DNA of 64,000 nt from Parachryseolinea silvisoli (GCF_021190955.1 NZ_JAIOAO010000003.1:62001-126000); one strand, 5' to 3'; shown: positions 1 through 9,343, counted from the first letter of the stretch. A program made the numbers and translations. The notes: generated from the sequence alone by a model not told the origin.

Positions 1-215
1 GATGATGAGGTAGGCCGGGTTCTTGGTACCCGACAGGATAAAGCCGAGGCAAATGCCCGGTAGTACGGCGTGTGCGATGGCATCGCCGACGAGTGATTTT
101 TTATGCAGGAATGTAAAGGTTCCTACGATCGCGGAGCTCGCCGTCAGCAGCATCGCGCCAATTACGACAAAGCGGATGTTGGGATCGGAGAATGAGAAGA
201 AGTCGGTCAGTGTGT

Positions 216-219
<4 letters not shown>
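1..219 (-). CDS. Metal ABC transporter permease, N-terminal part (ZnuB/MntB/TroC family), partial
   Basis: This is the first 73 codons of a membrane permease that would move divalent metal (Mn, Zn or Fe) across the inner membrane together with the ATPase and binding protein encoded just upstream. The visible protein starts MNTLTDFFSFSD, then has a hydrophobic segment around residues 17-37 and the stretch LVGDAIAHAVLPGICLGF, which is typical of this permease family. The start codon overlaps the stop of the ATPase gene as ATGA (216-219), so the two are probably translationally coupled. The 3' part lies outside the window. The family is clear; the metal is not. Confidence 0.85.
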
Positions 220-1025
<806 letters not shown>

Positions 1026-1033
1026 GATGCGTA

Positions 1034-1969
1034 TTATTTCAAGGCTTGAACAATGGTGTGGACGTTGGCGTGGATCATGCCGATATAGGTACCTTCGGGG
1101 GTACCGGCAGCGCCCATGGCGTCGGAGTATAAGTTGCCGCCGATCGAAACCTGCCAACCTTTCTGCCGGCAGCCTTCCATCACGGCTTCAATCGACCTGG
1201 ATGATACGGAGGTCTCTACGAACAGGGCTTTGATCTTGTGCGATACAATAAAGTTGACAAGCTCGGTCACGTCTCTTACGCCGAACTCGGACATGGTCGA
1301 TATACCTTGCAGGCCACGCACCTGTACATGGTAAGCATCGCCGAAGTAGCCGAAGGCGTCGTGCGCGGTAATCAGGATGCGCTGGGCTTCGGGTAAGGCA
1401 GCCAGCGTGGTTTGTACAGCGGCGTGGAGGGAGTCCAGGCGGGCTGCATAGCGCTCGCCGTTGGCTTTATAATATGCTGCGTGGGCGGTGTCCTTCGCTT
1501 GCAATGTCCGCGAGACCTGCAGCACAGCTTGTTTCCAGAGGTGTACATTAAACCAGATGTGTGGATCGTGACTGCTCTGGAAGCCGGGTACCGTGCGCAA
1601 CTGGTTTTCGGGTATGCCATCCGCAACTGCGGTAACAGGCTTGACGCGATTGAGCTTGCGCAATACTTCCACCATCTTGCCTTCCAGGTGAAGGCCATTG
1701 TAAAACACCATGTCGGCGTCGGAGAGTTTTTGTACGTCGCCTTGTGTCGCTTTGTAAAGATGGGGGTCGACGCCAGGGCCCATCAAGGCAACGACGTCGG
1801 CGTGCTTGCCTGCTACATGCTGTACAGCGTCCTGGATCATGCCGGTCGTGGTCACGATCTGTAATTTTTCGTGTGGGCTTTTAGGCTTTTCCCGACAACC
1901 GCCTGCCAGCAGCGTTACTGCCAGTAGCAAGACCAGGGGACGTATAGTATAATAAGACGATGGACTCAT
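1034..1969 (-). CDS. Metal-binding ABC transporter lipoprotein (TroA/ZnuA family)
   Basis: This 311-residue periplasmic solute-binding lipoprotein captures divalent metal for the adjacent ABC transporter. A hydrophobic signal ends in the lipobox LAGGC at about residue 25. Candidate metal ligands are the histidine in DPHLYK, the histidine in HDPHIWF, the histidine in ITAHDAFGYF and the aspartate in LYSDAMG. Three histidines plus one aspartate is the TroA/ZnuA pattern; dedicated Mn-binding members of the family usually have a glutamate at the third position. The neighbouring MntR-like regulator argues for Mn or Fe, so the substrate is unresolved. The start overlaps the regulator stop as ATGA (1966-1969). 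Confidence 0.9.
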   Translation of the reverse strand: MSPSSYYTIRPLVLLLAVTLLAGGCREKPKSPHEKLQIVTTTGMIQDAVQHVAGKHADVVALMGPGVDPHLYKATQGDVQKLSDADMVFYNGLHLEGKMVEVLRKLNRVKPVTAVADGIPENQLRTVPGFQSSHDPHIWFNVHLWKQAVLQVSRTLQAKDTAHAAYYKANGERYAARLDSLHAAVQTTLAALPEAQRILITAHDAFGYFGDAYHVQVRGLQGISTMSEFGVRDVTELVNFIVSHKIKALFVETSVSSRSIEAVMEGCRQKGWQVSIGGNLYSDAMGAAGTPEGTYIGMIHANVHTIVQALK

Positions 1970-2622
1970 TCTGTTACCAGTAAGTTTTGCGATGCCTCGC
2001 GTGAAATGAATACTTTCTTTTTGCCGTCGATCATAATTTCCAGCGAGCCGTCGAATTCGATCTTTTCCAGGATTGTTATAATAGCACCGATATAGACACC
2101 ATTCTTGCTGAGGTACTGCAGAAAGGAGGGTGATCCGTTGCGTACGGCGCGGATGGTGATCTTCTTTTTACCGCTGCAATCGGACAACGGGATCTGCCGT
2201 ACTTCGACAAATTTGCCGGTCTTGTCGGGGATAGGATGGCCGTGTGGATCTACCGTCGGAAACTCCAAAAACTCATCCAGCTTTTCAATGAGCAGGGCAG
2301 ACTGGATATGTTCCAGTTGCTCGGCTACGTCGTGTACTTCGTCCCACGAGAAGTGCAGCTTCTGCACCAGGAAGGTTTCCCACAGGCGGTGCTTGCGCAC
2401 GACCATGAGTGCTTCGGCCTTTCCCTGGCGGGTGATCTTGACGCCGTAGTACTTCTCGTAGGAAATCATGTTTTTGGCCGAAAGCTTTTTGATCATATCC
2501 GTTACCGAGGCCGCCCGGGTATTCATGGTTTCCGCGATCTCGCTGGTCAGTACGGCTTTTGCGCCGCTGCCCGACAGGTGGTAAATGGCTTTGAGGTAGT
2601 TTTCTTCGGTATAGCTCAACAT
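1966..2622 (-). CDS. mntR: Metal-dependent transcriptional regulator, DtxR/MntR family
   Basis: This 218-residue regulator senses intracellular Mn or Fe and represses uptake genes. The N-terminal winged helix (residues 1-65, beginning LSYTEENYLKAIYHL) is followed by the metal-binding dimerisation domain with VRKHRLWETFL and WDEVHDVAEQLEH. A C-terminal FeoA/SH3-like domain covers about residues 145-215, so this is the three-domain form. It is the first gene of a four-gene operon whose later members make the metal transporter, which indicates autoregulation. A TTTAG-N6-CTAAA inverted repeat lies 35-50 bp upstream of the start codon. Whether it responds to Mn or Fe cannot be read from the sequence. 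Confidence 0.88.
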   Translation of the reverse strand: MLSYTEENYLKAIYHLSGSGAKAVLTSEIAETMNTRAASVTDMIKKLSAKNMISYEKYYGVKITRQGKAEALMVVRKHRLWETFLVQKLHFSWDEVHDVAEQLEHIQSALLIEKLDEFLEFPTVDPHGHPIPDKTGKFVEVRQIPLSDCSGKKKITIRAVRNGSPSFLQYLSKNGVYIGAIITILEKIEFDGSLEIMIDGKKKVFISREASQNLLVTE

Positions 2623-2656
2623 GGCTCATTCATTAACGTATCTGTAAAAATAAAAG

Positions 2657-2672
2657 TTTAGGGTTATCTAAA
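2657..2672. promoter_or_regulatory. Candidate operator of the MntR-like regulator
   Basis: The site is TTTAGGGTTATCTAAA, with perfect 5-bp inverted arms TTTAG and CTAAA around a 6-bp centre. It resembles the TTAGG/CCTAA palindromes bound by DtxR/MntR-type repressors. It lies 35-50 bp upstream of the regulator start, where it could overlap the promoter. Assignment as its binding site is an inference. Confidence 0.5.
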
Positions 2673-2809
2673 AAATTATTTAGGACATATCTTGATAGAA
2701 GGTGGTTCTGGCTGTCAGGGGGTGAAAAATATTTCAAAAAGAAGCGTGACCTTCTGTAACAGGGCGCATTCTGAGGGCGAATTGAATCTAAACCAAAATT
2801 CATTTGCTT

Positions 2810-3637
2810 ATGGAAACGAAAGGGAAAGCCAACGACCCCAAGAGCTGGGATGACCTGGTGTTTGAAGACCGGAACGTAGATTACGGTGCCTATGCCGTGC
2901 GTAAATCCTATACTGGAAACCTGACCTCGGGCTTTTTGCTCAGTGTGTCTTTTGGCGGATTGTTATTTATCGTGCCGATGGTCATGAGCCTATTGGATGA
3001 TGATAGTGGTAAAGACAGTGTTATTCCGGTGACACCGACAGTAAATGACACGCTTGTCTTTACACAGGTACAGGTGATTCTCCCACCACCGCCGCCGCCG
3101 GGTCCCTCACATCCGCACGTAACACCCCCTACGGAACCTCCTGTAGTGAATGCCCCTCCCGTGGTAACAACTGACGCTCCGGATGACGCCACGATTACAG
3201 CCAATGTAGACATCCCGCCGGCAACGCCTACTGTACCCGACGGTGTCCCCGGTGGAGTGGAGGGAGGTACCGGCACAGATCCTTCGGTTACGGATGTTGT
3301 GCCGAGTGTAGATATAAATCAACCCTATCTCGCGCCGCAGGTGGCCGCGTCGTATACTGGAGGTATGGAAGCCATGTATAATTTTATTCGTCGCAAGATA
3401 AACTACCCCGCCAGCGCACGCCGGATGGGCCTGGAAGGTACGGTATATGTCAGCTTTGTGATCGGCCGCGATGGAAAAGTAACCAAGGTAGAGGTCATCA
3501 GAGGCCTCAGCCCGGACTGTGATAAGGAAGCCGCCCGCGTGATCGCGCTGTTGCCGGGCTGGAATCCGGGCCGTCAGAACGACGTGCCGGTCATGGTACG
3601 CATGACCTTACCCATCAAATTTGCGCTGGATAAATAA
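2810..3637 (+). CDS. Energy transducer TonB family protein
   Basis: This 275-residue inner-membrane protein would pass proton-motive energy from ExbB/ExbD to TonB-dependent outer-membrane transporters. A cytoplasmic head (residues 1-39, with DRNVDYGAYAVRKSY, common in Bacteroidota TonB proteins) is followed by one membrane segment around residues 40-61. A proline-rich periplasmic linker contains a PPPPPPGPSHPH run, and the TonB C-terminal domain lies at about 190-275 (YPASARRMGLEGTVYVSF). I chose ATG at 2810; an in-frame TTG lies two codons earlier. No exbB/exbD or TonB-dependent receptor is adjacent, so its client is unknown. A terminator follows. Confidence 0.88.
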   Translation: METKGKANDPKSWDDLVFEDRNVDYGAYAVRKSYTGNLTSGFLLSVSFGGLLFIVPMVMSLLDDDSGKDSVIPVTPTVNDTLVFTQVQVILPPPPPPGPSHPHVTPPTEPPVVNAPPVVTTDAPDDATITANVDIPPATPTVPDGVPGGVEGGTGTDPSVTDVVPSVDINQPYLAPQVAASYTGGMEAMYNFIRRKINYPASARRMGLEGTVYVSFVIGRDGKVTKVEVIRGLSPDCDKEAARVIALLPGWNPGRQNDVPVMVRMTLPIKFALDK

Positions 3638-3706
3638 TCAATAGTAAATCTCAATACTTGTTGTGGTGAGCGATATATAGTTTAAAGTTTAAGGTTGTCT
3701 CCGAGG

Positions 3707-3739
3707 CCGGTGGTTGCTTGCAATCGCCGGTCTTTTTTT
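3707..3739 (+). terminator. Rho-independent terminator after the tonB gene
   Basis: A 9-bp stem (CCGGTGGTT pairing with AATCGCCGG, two G-U pairs) with a 6-nt loop is followed by TCTTTTTTT. It terminates rightward transcription before the convergent glycosyltransferase gene. Confidence 0.75.
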
Positions 3740-3742
3740 ATG

Positions 3743-4861
3743 TCACCGCCGTACCAACGCATCGATTACCGTTCGTAGTCGTTCTCCTTCATGTTCCCAA
3801 AAGACGTCTTCGGGTGGCGCGCTGTAGAATGTTTTCCCGCGCAGCTGTTGTAACGTTCGCGGCGCATCGAAGGATGCCGGCTGGAAGGTTACCGCGGCGT
3901 CAAACCGCGCAGCGTAAGTTACCCACGGCGCATAGTCGATAAGCAGAATTGGCAGGCGGTAGCCTAAATATTCGTACAGCTTGGTAGGGAAGGAGTGCTC
4001 GGTGGCCGGATTCGGTGGATAGGCAAGGATGCCGACGTCCGCCCGAAGGATTTCGTACTCGATGGCGGGATGCGGTACCAGACGGTCGCCGCCATGCAAC
4101 GTGACATAGGGCATCGTCGCCAGCCGTGCCCGCAGGGATTGGCGCTCGGCGACGAGCGCACAGTAGCCGATGATCGTACCGCGTACAGCCGGGTCGTGGC
4201 GATGGAGCTGCTCCAGCAGGTCGAGGGCGGTAAAGAGCCCGGTGATCTCGGACAGGGTGCCCGTAAACAGAAAATTACGCGCCGGCGTCAGTCGGGGCGC
4301 CGGCGCTACTGCCGGTGGTCGGCGTAGTTTATTCTCGATGATCGTGCGCCGGCCATGGCCAAACGACAGCTCCAGCGCGTAGCCTTTCTCTGCCAGGAGA
4401 AAATTATGTATAAATCCGGCGCCGACGTGCTCCCACACGCGTACATAGCCGGCCACGAGTGGCCGCAGTACACGCGGGAAGGCAGCGGTATATAAAATGT
4501 TGCGGTAGTAATTTTCGCGCACGTCGTATACCAGGCGGCAGGACGTCAGCAGCCGGGCGAGCAAGGCGACAAAGATCAACTCGTGTGTGCAAAACACGAA
4601 CACGGCGGGTTGCAGGGCTACGACACGGGCCAGGATGCGCCAGGGGGCCAGCAGACGACCCAGGCTGATACGCCGGAAGGGGCGGAGCGGGTACACAAAC
4701 ACGTCGCCGTGCTCCGGCAACCTGGCGCTGCCCGGGTATCCAACGATGTGTACCTCATAGATTCCCGCCAGGCTGCCACCCATTTTCTCAAACATGCGGG
4801 TATCGTCCACCGGTTTCAGGACCGAGGCGAGGACTATTCTCCTTTTTTTCATTTCTTGCAC
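3743..4861 (-). CDS. Glycosyltransferase, GT4-like
   Basis: This 372-residue protein looks like a retaining GT-B glycosyltransferase that moves a sugar from a nucleotide sugar to a surface polysaccharide or lipid. The N-terminal half carries RIVLASVLKPVDDTRMFEKM and the C-terminal half the donor-binding region, with NFLFTGTLSEITGL (about 193-206), DVGILAYPPNP and HSFPTKLYEYLGYRLPILL. The last corresponds to the usual E-x7-E region, in which the first glutamate position is occupied by the HSFPTK context. A second ATG three codons in (4852) is an equally good start. No other glycan genes adjoin it, so donor and acceptor are unknown. Confidence 0.75.
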   Translation of the reverse strand: MQEMKKRRIVLASVLKPVDDTRMFEKMGGSLAGIYEVHIVGYPGSARLPEHGDVFVYPLRPFRRISLGRLLAPWRILARVVALQPAVFVFCTHELIFVALLARLLTSCRLVYDVRENYYRNILYTAAFPRVLRPLVAGYVRVWEHVGAGFIHNFLLAEKGYALELSFGHGRRTIIENKLRRPPAVAPAPRLTPARNFLFTGTLSEITGLFTALDLLEQLHRHDPAVRGTIIGYCALVAERQSLRARLATMPYVTLHGGDRLVPHPAIEYEILRADVGILAYPPNPATEHSFPTKLYEYLGYRLPILLIDYAPWVTYAARFDAAVTFQPASFDAPRTLQQLRGKTFYSAPPEDVFWEHEGERLRTVIDALVRR

Positions 4862-4881
4862 GTGGATTTAAAACTAAGAAA

Positions 4882-5697
4882 ATGGAACTGAAAGAACTCA
4901 TTGAAAAAACCTGGGAAGACCGGTCGCTGCTGCAGTCGCTGGAGAGTCAGGAGGCTATCCGGTCAGTAGTGGAAAAGTTGGACAAAGGCAAGCTGCGCGT
5001 GGCCGAGCCAATGGAAGACGGTACCTGGCAGGTCAATGAGTGGATCAAGAAGGCCGTGATCCTGTACTTTCCCATTCAGCAGATGAAAACCATCGAGGCC
5101 GGCCCGTTTGAATTCCACGACAAGATCGACATGAAGCGCAACTTCAAAGACCTGGGCGTACGTGTTGTGCCGCATGCCATTGCGCGTCACGGTTCGTACC
5201 TGGCCAAGGGTGTGATCATGATGCCGTCGTATGTCAACATCGGCGCTTACGTGGACGAATGCACCATGGTCGACACGTGGGCAACGGTAGGGAGCTGCGC
5301 ACAGATCGGCAAGAATGTACATTTGAGCGGTGGAGTAGGAATCGGAGGCGTGCTGGAGCCTGTACAGGCAGCTCCCGTGATCATCGAAGACAATGCCTTT
5401 ATCGGTTCGCGTTGCATTGTGGTGGAAGGCGTGCGTGTAGGCAAGGAGGCCGTATTGGGTGCCAACGTCGTACTGACGTCGAGCTCAAAGATCATCGACG
5501 TGACTGGCGCCGAACCTGTAGAATATAAAAACTATGTGCCGGAGCGCTCGGTGGTAATTCCGGGCTCGTATACCAAAAAATTTCCGGCAGGCGAGTTCCA
5601 GGTGCCGTGCGCGCTCATCATCGGCAAGCGCAAGGAGAGCACCGACAAGAAAACGTCGCTGAATGACGCGTTGCGGGACAATAATGTGGCAGTTTAA
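4882..5697 (+). CDS. dapD: 2,3,4,5-tetrahydropyridine-2,6-dicarboxylate N-succinyltransferase
   Basis: DapD succinylates tetrahydrodipicolinate from succinyl-CoA in the succinylase branch of lysine and diaminopimelate synthesis, in the cytoplasm. The 271-residue length is normal for the family. The N-terminal helical domain (1-100) is followed by a left-handed beta-helix of hexapeptide repeats (about 105-215: MPSYVNIGAYVDECTMVDTW, GKNVHLSGGVGIGGV, IIEDNAFIGSRC). The gene diverges from the glycosyltransferase with only 20 bp between the two starts, so their promoters must overlap the coding starts or each other. No other dap gene is nearby. Confidence 0.95.
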   Translation: MELKELIEKTWEDRSLLQSLESQEAIRSVVEKLDKGKLRVAEPMEDGTWQVNEWIKKAVILYFPIQQMKTIEAGPFEFHDKIDMKRNFKDLGVRVVPHAIARHGSYLAKGVIMMPSYVNIGAYVDECTMVDTWATVGSCAQIGKNVHLSGGVGIGGVLEPVQAAPVIIEDNAFIGSRCIVVEGVRVGKEAVLGANVVLTSSSKIIDVTGAEPVEYKNYVPERSVVIPGSYTKKFPAGEFQVPCALIIGKRKESTDKKTSLNDALRDNNVAV

Positions 5698-5745
5698 ACG
5701 TCTATTTTGTCATAAGGGGTGCTTTCGTAATATTTTCGTAATACG

Positions 5746-5762
5746 TTGGCACATCCTTTGAA
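5746..5762 (+). promoter_or_regulatory. Possible sigma-54-like promoter
   Basis: TTGGCACATCCTTTGAA contains the -24 element TGGCAC, but the -12 dinucleotide is GA instead of GC. It lies 59 bp before the DUF3108 gene start. Given the -12 mismatch this is a weak call. Confidence 0.25.
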
Positions 5763-5779
5763 TTTCATAAAACGTTTAT

Positions 5780-5808
5780 TTGTCAATCACGCGCCTTGCG
5801 TAAATTTG
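5780..5808 (+). promoter_or_regulatory. Bacteroidota-type promoter of the DUF3108 gene
   Basis: A TTG -33 element (5780-5782) is separated by 18 bp from a perfect TAnnTTTG -7 element, TAAATTTG (5801-5808). Transcription would begin near 5814-5816, only 5-7 nt before the ATG, giving an almost leaderless mRNA. Confidence 0.6.
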
Positions 5809-5820
5809 AATAACGCGATT

Positions 5821-6636
5821 ATGAAAAAGTTGGGTCTCTGGATCACTGCAATAGCTGTCATCTTTGCCTTTACCCAGGAGAGCAAAGAGCAGTATTCTGT
5901 TGTCAAAAATGAAAGCTTCATGCGAGGTGAGATTATTCACTTTAAGATGACTTACGGCATATTTACAGTAGGGAAGGGCAGTGCGAGCATTGCCCCCACC
6001 TATTATAAGATGAACGACCGCAACTGCTTCAAAGTCGACGTTACGGGCAAGACCGTGGGCATGGTAGATTGGGTAGCGGACGTGGACGACCGTTGGGGAG
6101 CCTACATCGATACTGCGGCACTTATTCCCCATCAATTCTACCGCCGCATCCGCGAAGGGCGTTACAAAAAAGACGAGTGGACAAATTTCGATCACGAAAA
6201 ACGCCAGATCGAGGTAAAAACCATCAACAATAAAACCGGCCAATTTAAAGAACCGAAGTTTTATGAGGCACCTGCCCAGGTGCGCGACATGATTGCCGGC
6301 TTTCTATACCTGCGGGTGCAGGATTTCACCAAGCTGAAGGTAAAGGACACGGTGGTGATCACGGGGTTCTTTGAAGATGAGTTCTACAAAATGAAAATTA
6401 TCTACCAGGGCAAGGAGAATATCAAGATCAAAGTCGGCAAAGTACGCGCCCTGAAGTTTAAGCCCATTATGCCCAAAAACGAGGTTTTTGATGGTGAAAA
6501 CTCTATTACTGCCTGGTTCTCAGACGACAAGAATCGTATCCCCCTGAAAATTGACGCCAAGATGTTTATCGGCAGCGCGGGCGTGGAGCTGACGGAATAC
6601 TCCGGGCTCAAAAATCCTCTGAACATCGTCAAGTAA
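5821..6636 (+). CDS. DUF3108 domain-containing exported protein
   Basis: This 271-residue protein has an N-terminal signal peptide (MKKLGLWITAIAVIFAFTQ) and a body of beta strands that matches my memory of the DUF3108 family (GEIIHFKMTYGIFTVGKGSASI, and near the end MFIGSAGVELTEYSG). The family is widespread in Bacteroidota, probably periplasmic or envelope-associated, and of unknown function. I chose ATG at 5821, because a promoter directly precedes it and the signal peptide begins there; an upstream in-frame ATG at 5746 gives an N-terminus that does not look like a signal. It is a single gene. Confidence 0.8.
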   Translation: MKKLGLWITAIAVIFAFTQESKEQYSVVKNESFMRGEIIHFKMTYGIFTVGKGSASIAPTYYKMNDRNCFKVDVTGKTVGMVDWVADVDDRWGAYIDTAALIPHQFYRRIREGRYKKDEWTNFDHEKRQIEVKTINNKTGQFKEPKFYEAPAQVRDMIAGFLYLRVQDFTKLKVKDTVVITGFFEDEFYKMKIIYQGKENIKIKVGKVRALKFKPIMPKNEVFDGENSITAWFSDDKNRIPLKIDAKMFIGSAGVELTEYSGLKNPLNIVK

Positions 6637-6653
6637 CAGCCGGCGTGCCGTGC

Positions 6654-6680
6654 AACCTTTTTGAATTTGGCGCATCTTTG
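6654..6680 (+). promoter_or_regulatory. Candidate autoregulated ECF-type promoter
   Basis: AACCTTTTTG (6654-6663) and CATCTTTG (6673-6680) precede the sigma factor gene. A similar pair, AAACTTTTTG and CATCTTTA, precedes the other ECF gene (32726-32754). The spacers are 9 and 11 bp. The likeness suggests an ECF-recognised or shared promoter, but the spacing difference weakens this. Confidence 0.3.
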
Positions 6681-6703
6681 TTCTGTACTGCGCGAAAATT
6701 CCT

Positions 6704-7282
6704 TTGGAGGCCACCACGATACACCTGCATACCGATCTGATAGCCCGCTGCCGCGTGGGCGACCGGGAGGCGCATTACCAGCTTTACAAGCTTTACGCCA
6801 GGGCTATGTACAACGTGGGCTATCGCATCATCGGCGACCGCGACGAGGCCGCCGACGTCTTACAAGAGGCCTTTATCAGTGCCTTTCGCAGCCTGGACCA
6901 CTACCGGGGCGAATCTACTTTCGGGGCGTGGTTAAAGCGCATTGTCGTGAACAAAGCCATCAACGCTCTGCATAAGCGCCGGCACGAGGCAATGCCCGAC
7001 GACGAACGTTGGGACATACCTGCCGAGGAGGAGGCGGAAGAGTATGCCGATCCGCTGACAGTTGAACGCGTGAAAACCGCCATCCACCAGTTGCCCGACG
7101 GCTACCGGTCGGTGCTGTCGCTATATTTGCTGGAAGGCTACGACCACCAGGAGATCGCGGAGATCATGCAGATCTCGGAATCCACCTCCAAGTCGCAGTT
7201 GAACCGCGCCAAAAGCAAGCTCAAAGAAATACTCGCACACCCTACCCCCAGTACCCAATCCGCTAAACCACCACGCTCATGA
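6704..7282 (+). CDS. RNA polymerase sigma factor, ECF (sigma-70) family
   Basis: This 192-residue ECF sigma factor directs RNA polymerase to a small stress or envelope regulon. Region 2 is at about residues 20-90 (YKLYARAMYNVGYRIIGDRD, AADVLQEAFISAF, WLKRIVVNKAIN). Region 4 is at about 120-178 (LPDGYRSVLSLYLLEGYDHQ, EIAEIMQISESTSKSQLNRA). No ATG precedes region 2: in-frame codons back to a stop at 6662 offer TTG at 6704, a CTG further upstream, or a rare start such as ATA at 6719, which sits 8 nt after GGAGG (6706-6710). TTG at 6704 is my choice. Its stop overlaps the next gene as ATGA, and that gene probably encodes its anti-sigma partner. Confidence 0.88.
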   Translation: MEATTIHLHTDLIARCRVGDREAHYQLYKLYARAMYNVGYRIIGDRDEAADVLQEAFISAFRSLDHYRGESTFGAWLKRIVVNKAINALHKRRHEAMPDDERWDIPAEEEAEEYADPLTVERVKTAIHQLPDGYRSVLSLYLLEGYDHQEIAEIMQISESTSKSQLNRAKSKLKEILAHPTPSTQSAKPPRS

Positions 7283-7794
7283 TCGAAGATTTCATCCGCC
7301 AAAACCGGGAGGCGTTCGACGACCAGGAACCTTCTCCCCGCAATTGGAAAACGATTGAAGCCGCCTTGTACGAACCACGGCAGGGATGGTGGCAATCTGT
7401 GGCGCTGTGGCGCGCTGCGGCTATCCTGTTTATGGTATTGTCGGCGTACTTGCTGTTGCCGAAAGAGTGGAAGCCGCATGCACCGCCGGAGCGTGTTGCC
7501 TTAAAAGAATTTACGGATGTGGAGGCGTATTATGTGAAGGAGATCTCGAACAAGGTGGCGTTGATCGATGCGTTTCAGCGGAACGACGGAGTGAATGGGT
7601 TTACGCAGGACTTTCAGCAGCTGGAAGCAATGTATATGGTCTTAAAAGAAGAAATGCAGAAGCGACCGAGTGAGCAGGTAAAGGATGCGTTGGTGCTGAA
7701 CCTATTGGTAAGGATTGATTTGCTGAATCAGCAACTGCATATGCTTGATAAAGGGAAACCGGAAGGCGACAAAAAGGCGGATGCTGAGATATAG
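7279..7794 (+). CDS. Single-pass membrane protein, probable anti-sigma factor
   Basis: This 171-residue protein begins with a short acidic cytoplasmic part (MIEDFIRQNREAFDDQEPSP), followed by one membrane segment near residues 42-60 (AAAILFMVLSAYLLLP). A mostly helical extracytoplasmic domain completes it (KEISNKVALIDAF, LEAMYMVLKEEM). The gene overlaps the ECF sigma gene by ATGA, the usual arrangement for sigma/anti-sigma pairs in Bacteroidota. I see no zinc-binding HxxxCxxC motif, so it is not a canonical ZAS anti-sigma. The function rests on position and topology. Confidence 0.65.
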   Translation: MIEDFIRQNREAFDDQEPSPRNWKTIEAALYEPRQGWWQSVALWRAAAILFMVLSAYLLLPKEWKPHAPPERVALKEFTDVEAYYVKEISNKVALIDAFQRNDGVNGFTQDFQQLEAMYMVLKEEMQKRPSEQVKDALVLNLLVRIDLLNQQLHMLDKGKPEGDKKADAEI

Positions 7795-7816
7795 TTGATG
7801 CTGACCTATATTTCAA

Positions 7817-8530
7817 TCAATAAGTAGATTCCGTTGCCAGTTCAAACGGCTCCTTCGCTGAGTCTATGACTTTGCCGTCTTCGCATTTCAACACCCGTGC
7901 AGGGAAACGCCTGATCAGGCCATAGCTGTGTGTCGCCATGAGGACAGCCGTGCCGCTTTTGTTGATCTGTTGGAAAATCTTCATGATGCCCTGGGAGACT
8001 TCGGGGTCGAGGTTACCGGTAGGCTCGTCGGCGAGCAGGATCATGGGTTCGTTGAGAAGGGCACGGGCGATTACCACGCGCTGTTGTTCGCCGCCGGAGA
8101 GCTGGTGGGGCATTTTCTTTTCGATCGATCCCAACCCTACGTGTATCAGCACTTCGTTCACGCGAGCCTTCATCTTGGTGGTGTCGGTCCAGCCGGTGGC
8201 CTGCATGACGAACATGAGGTTTTCGGCTACGGTGCGGTCGTTGAGTAACTGGAAGTCCTGGAAGATGATGCCGAGCTTGCGGCGGAGCAGGGGGACCTGG
8301 TTGCTTTTTATACCGCGAATGTTGAAGCCGGCGGTGATGATCTCGCCGTGTTTCAGTGACAGGTCGGCGTACAGAGTCTTCAGCAGTGACGATTTACCCG
8401 AACCGGTGCGGCCCACCAGGTATACAAATTCACTCTTTTGAATCTCAAAGCTAAGGTCACTCAATACCGCGCGGTCATCTTGAAAAATGCTGGCGTTTTG
8501 AACGTGAACGACGGGATCATTTGAAAACAT
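7817..8530 (-). CDS. ftsE: Cell-division-type ABC transporter ATPase FtsE
   Basis: This 237-residue ATPase belongs to the FtsE branch and, with the membrane protein FtsX, would control peptidoglycan hydrolases during division. It has Walker [10 protein letters not shown] (about 40-48), the Q-loop in [10 protein letters not shown], the signature LSGGEQQR and Walker [15 protein letters not shown]. The H-loop is [13 protein letters not shown]. No ftsX or other division gene is adjacent. The annotation therefore rests on the FtsE-like sequence ([17 protein letters not shown]), and a LolD-like role remains possible. Confidence 0.82.
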   Translation of the reverse strand: MFSNDPVVHVQNASIFQDDRAVLSDLSFEIQKSEFVYLVGRTGSGKSSLLKTLYADLSLKHGEIITAGFNIRGIKSNQVPLLRRKLGIIFQDFQLLNDRTVAENLMFVMQATGWTDTTKMKARVNEVLIHVGLGSIEKKMPHQLSGGEQQRVVIARALLNEPMILLADEPTGNLDPEVSQGIMKIFQQINKSGTAVLMATHSYGLIRRFPARVLKCEDGKVIDSAKEPFELATESTY

Positions 8531-8607
8531 AAGTAAAAAATTTAGCCGGCAGGTCAGCTACAAAGATAAGCGACATACCGGCTAAAGAAAATCGTGCCCG
8601 GATGGAT

Positions 8608-9264
8608 TTATCCGTTTACTTTCTTGTGGTCAGCGAGGAATTTTTCCAGACCGGCGTCGGTCAGGGGGTGTTTCAGCAGGCTTGTAATGACGCTGAGGGG
8701 GCAGGTAGCGACGTCGGCGCCGATCTCTGCACACTGCAACAGGTGAATGGTATGACGTACGGAGGCCGCAAGGATCTCTGTGTCGTAGGCATAGTTATCG
8801 TAGATCAGGCGGATCTGGGAGATGAGCTCCATACCGTCCTGGCCAATGTCGTCGAGGCGGCCGATGAACGGCGATACGTAGCTCGCGCCAGCTTTTGCCG
8901 CCAGCAGCGCCTGGCCAGCAGAAAACACCAGCGTGCAGTTGGTGCGGATGCCTTCGGCGGTAAATTTCTTAATGGCTTTTACGCCGTCTTTAATCATCGG
9001 TACTTTCACGACGATCTTGTCATCCAGCTTGGCCAGCTCGCGGCCTTCTTTCAGGATGTTGTCCAGATCGGTGGCAATTACCTCAGCGCTAACGTTGTTG
9101 TCGACGATATCACAGATGGCTTTGTAGTGTGCGCGGATGTTGTCGGCGCCCTTGATGTTCTCCTTGGCCATGAGCGAAGGATTGGTCGTTACGCCGTCGA
9201 GTACGCCGAGGTCATATGCTTCCTTGATCTCGTTCAGGTTGGCAGTGTCGATGAAGAATTTCAT
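8608..9264 (-). CDS. Small transaldolase / fructose-6-phosphate aldolase family
   Basis: This 218-residue TIM-barrel enzyme is of the short transaldolase type (about 215 residues), which transfers dihydroxyacetone units in the pentose phosphate pathway. It begins [20 protein letters not shown], with [12 protein letters not shown] near residue 26. The Schiff-base lysine is expected in KIVVKVPM near residue 85, and [19 protein letters not shown] follows. Sequence alone does not separate true transaldolase (TalC) from fructose-6-phosphate aldolase (Fsa). I chose the ATG at 9264 since the family N-terminus starts there. The SRP RNA gene lies about 80 bp upstream on the same strand. Confidence 0.9.
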   Translation of the reverse strand: MKFFIDTANLNEIKEAYDLGVLDGVTTNPSLMAKENIKGADNIRAHYKAICDIVDNNVSAEVIATDLDNILKEGRELAKLDDKIVVKVPMIKDGVKAIKKFTAEGIRTNCTLVFSAGQALLAAKAGASYVSPFIGRLDDIGQDGMELISQIRLIYDNYAYDTEILAASVRHTIHLLQCAEIGADVATCPLSVITSLLKHPLTDAGLEKFLADHKKVNG

Positions 9265-9343
9265 AAGTAAGTTATGTTCATTTATTAACGATGTATACGC
9301 GAAGGCGTAAAGCCGGAAGTGATTATGGCAGAAACAAAAAAAA

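Noticed and set aside
5746-5820. An upstream ATG at 5746 for the DUF3108 protein
   Set aside because: The extra 25 residues are not signal-like, and the best promoter lies between this ATG and the one at 5821.
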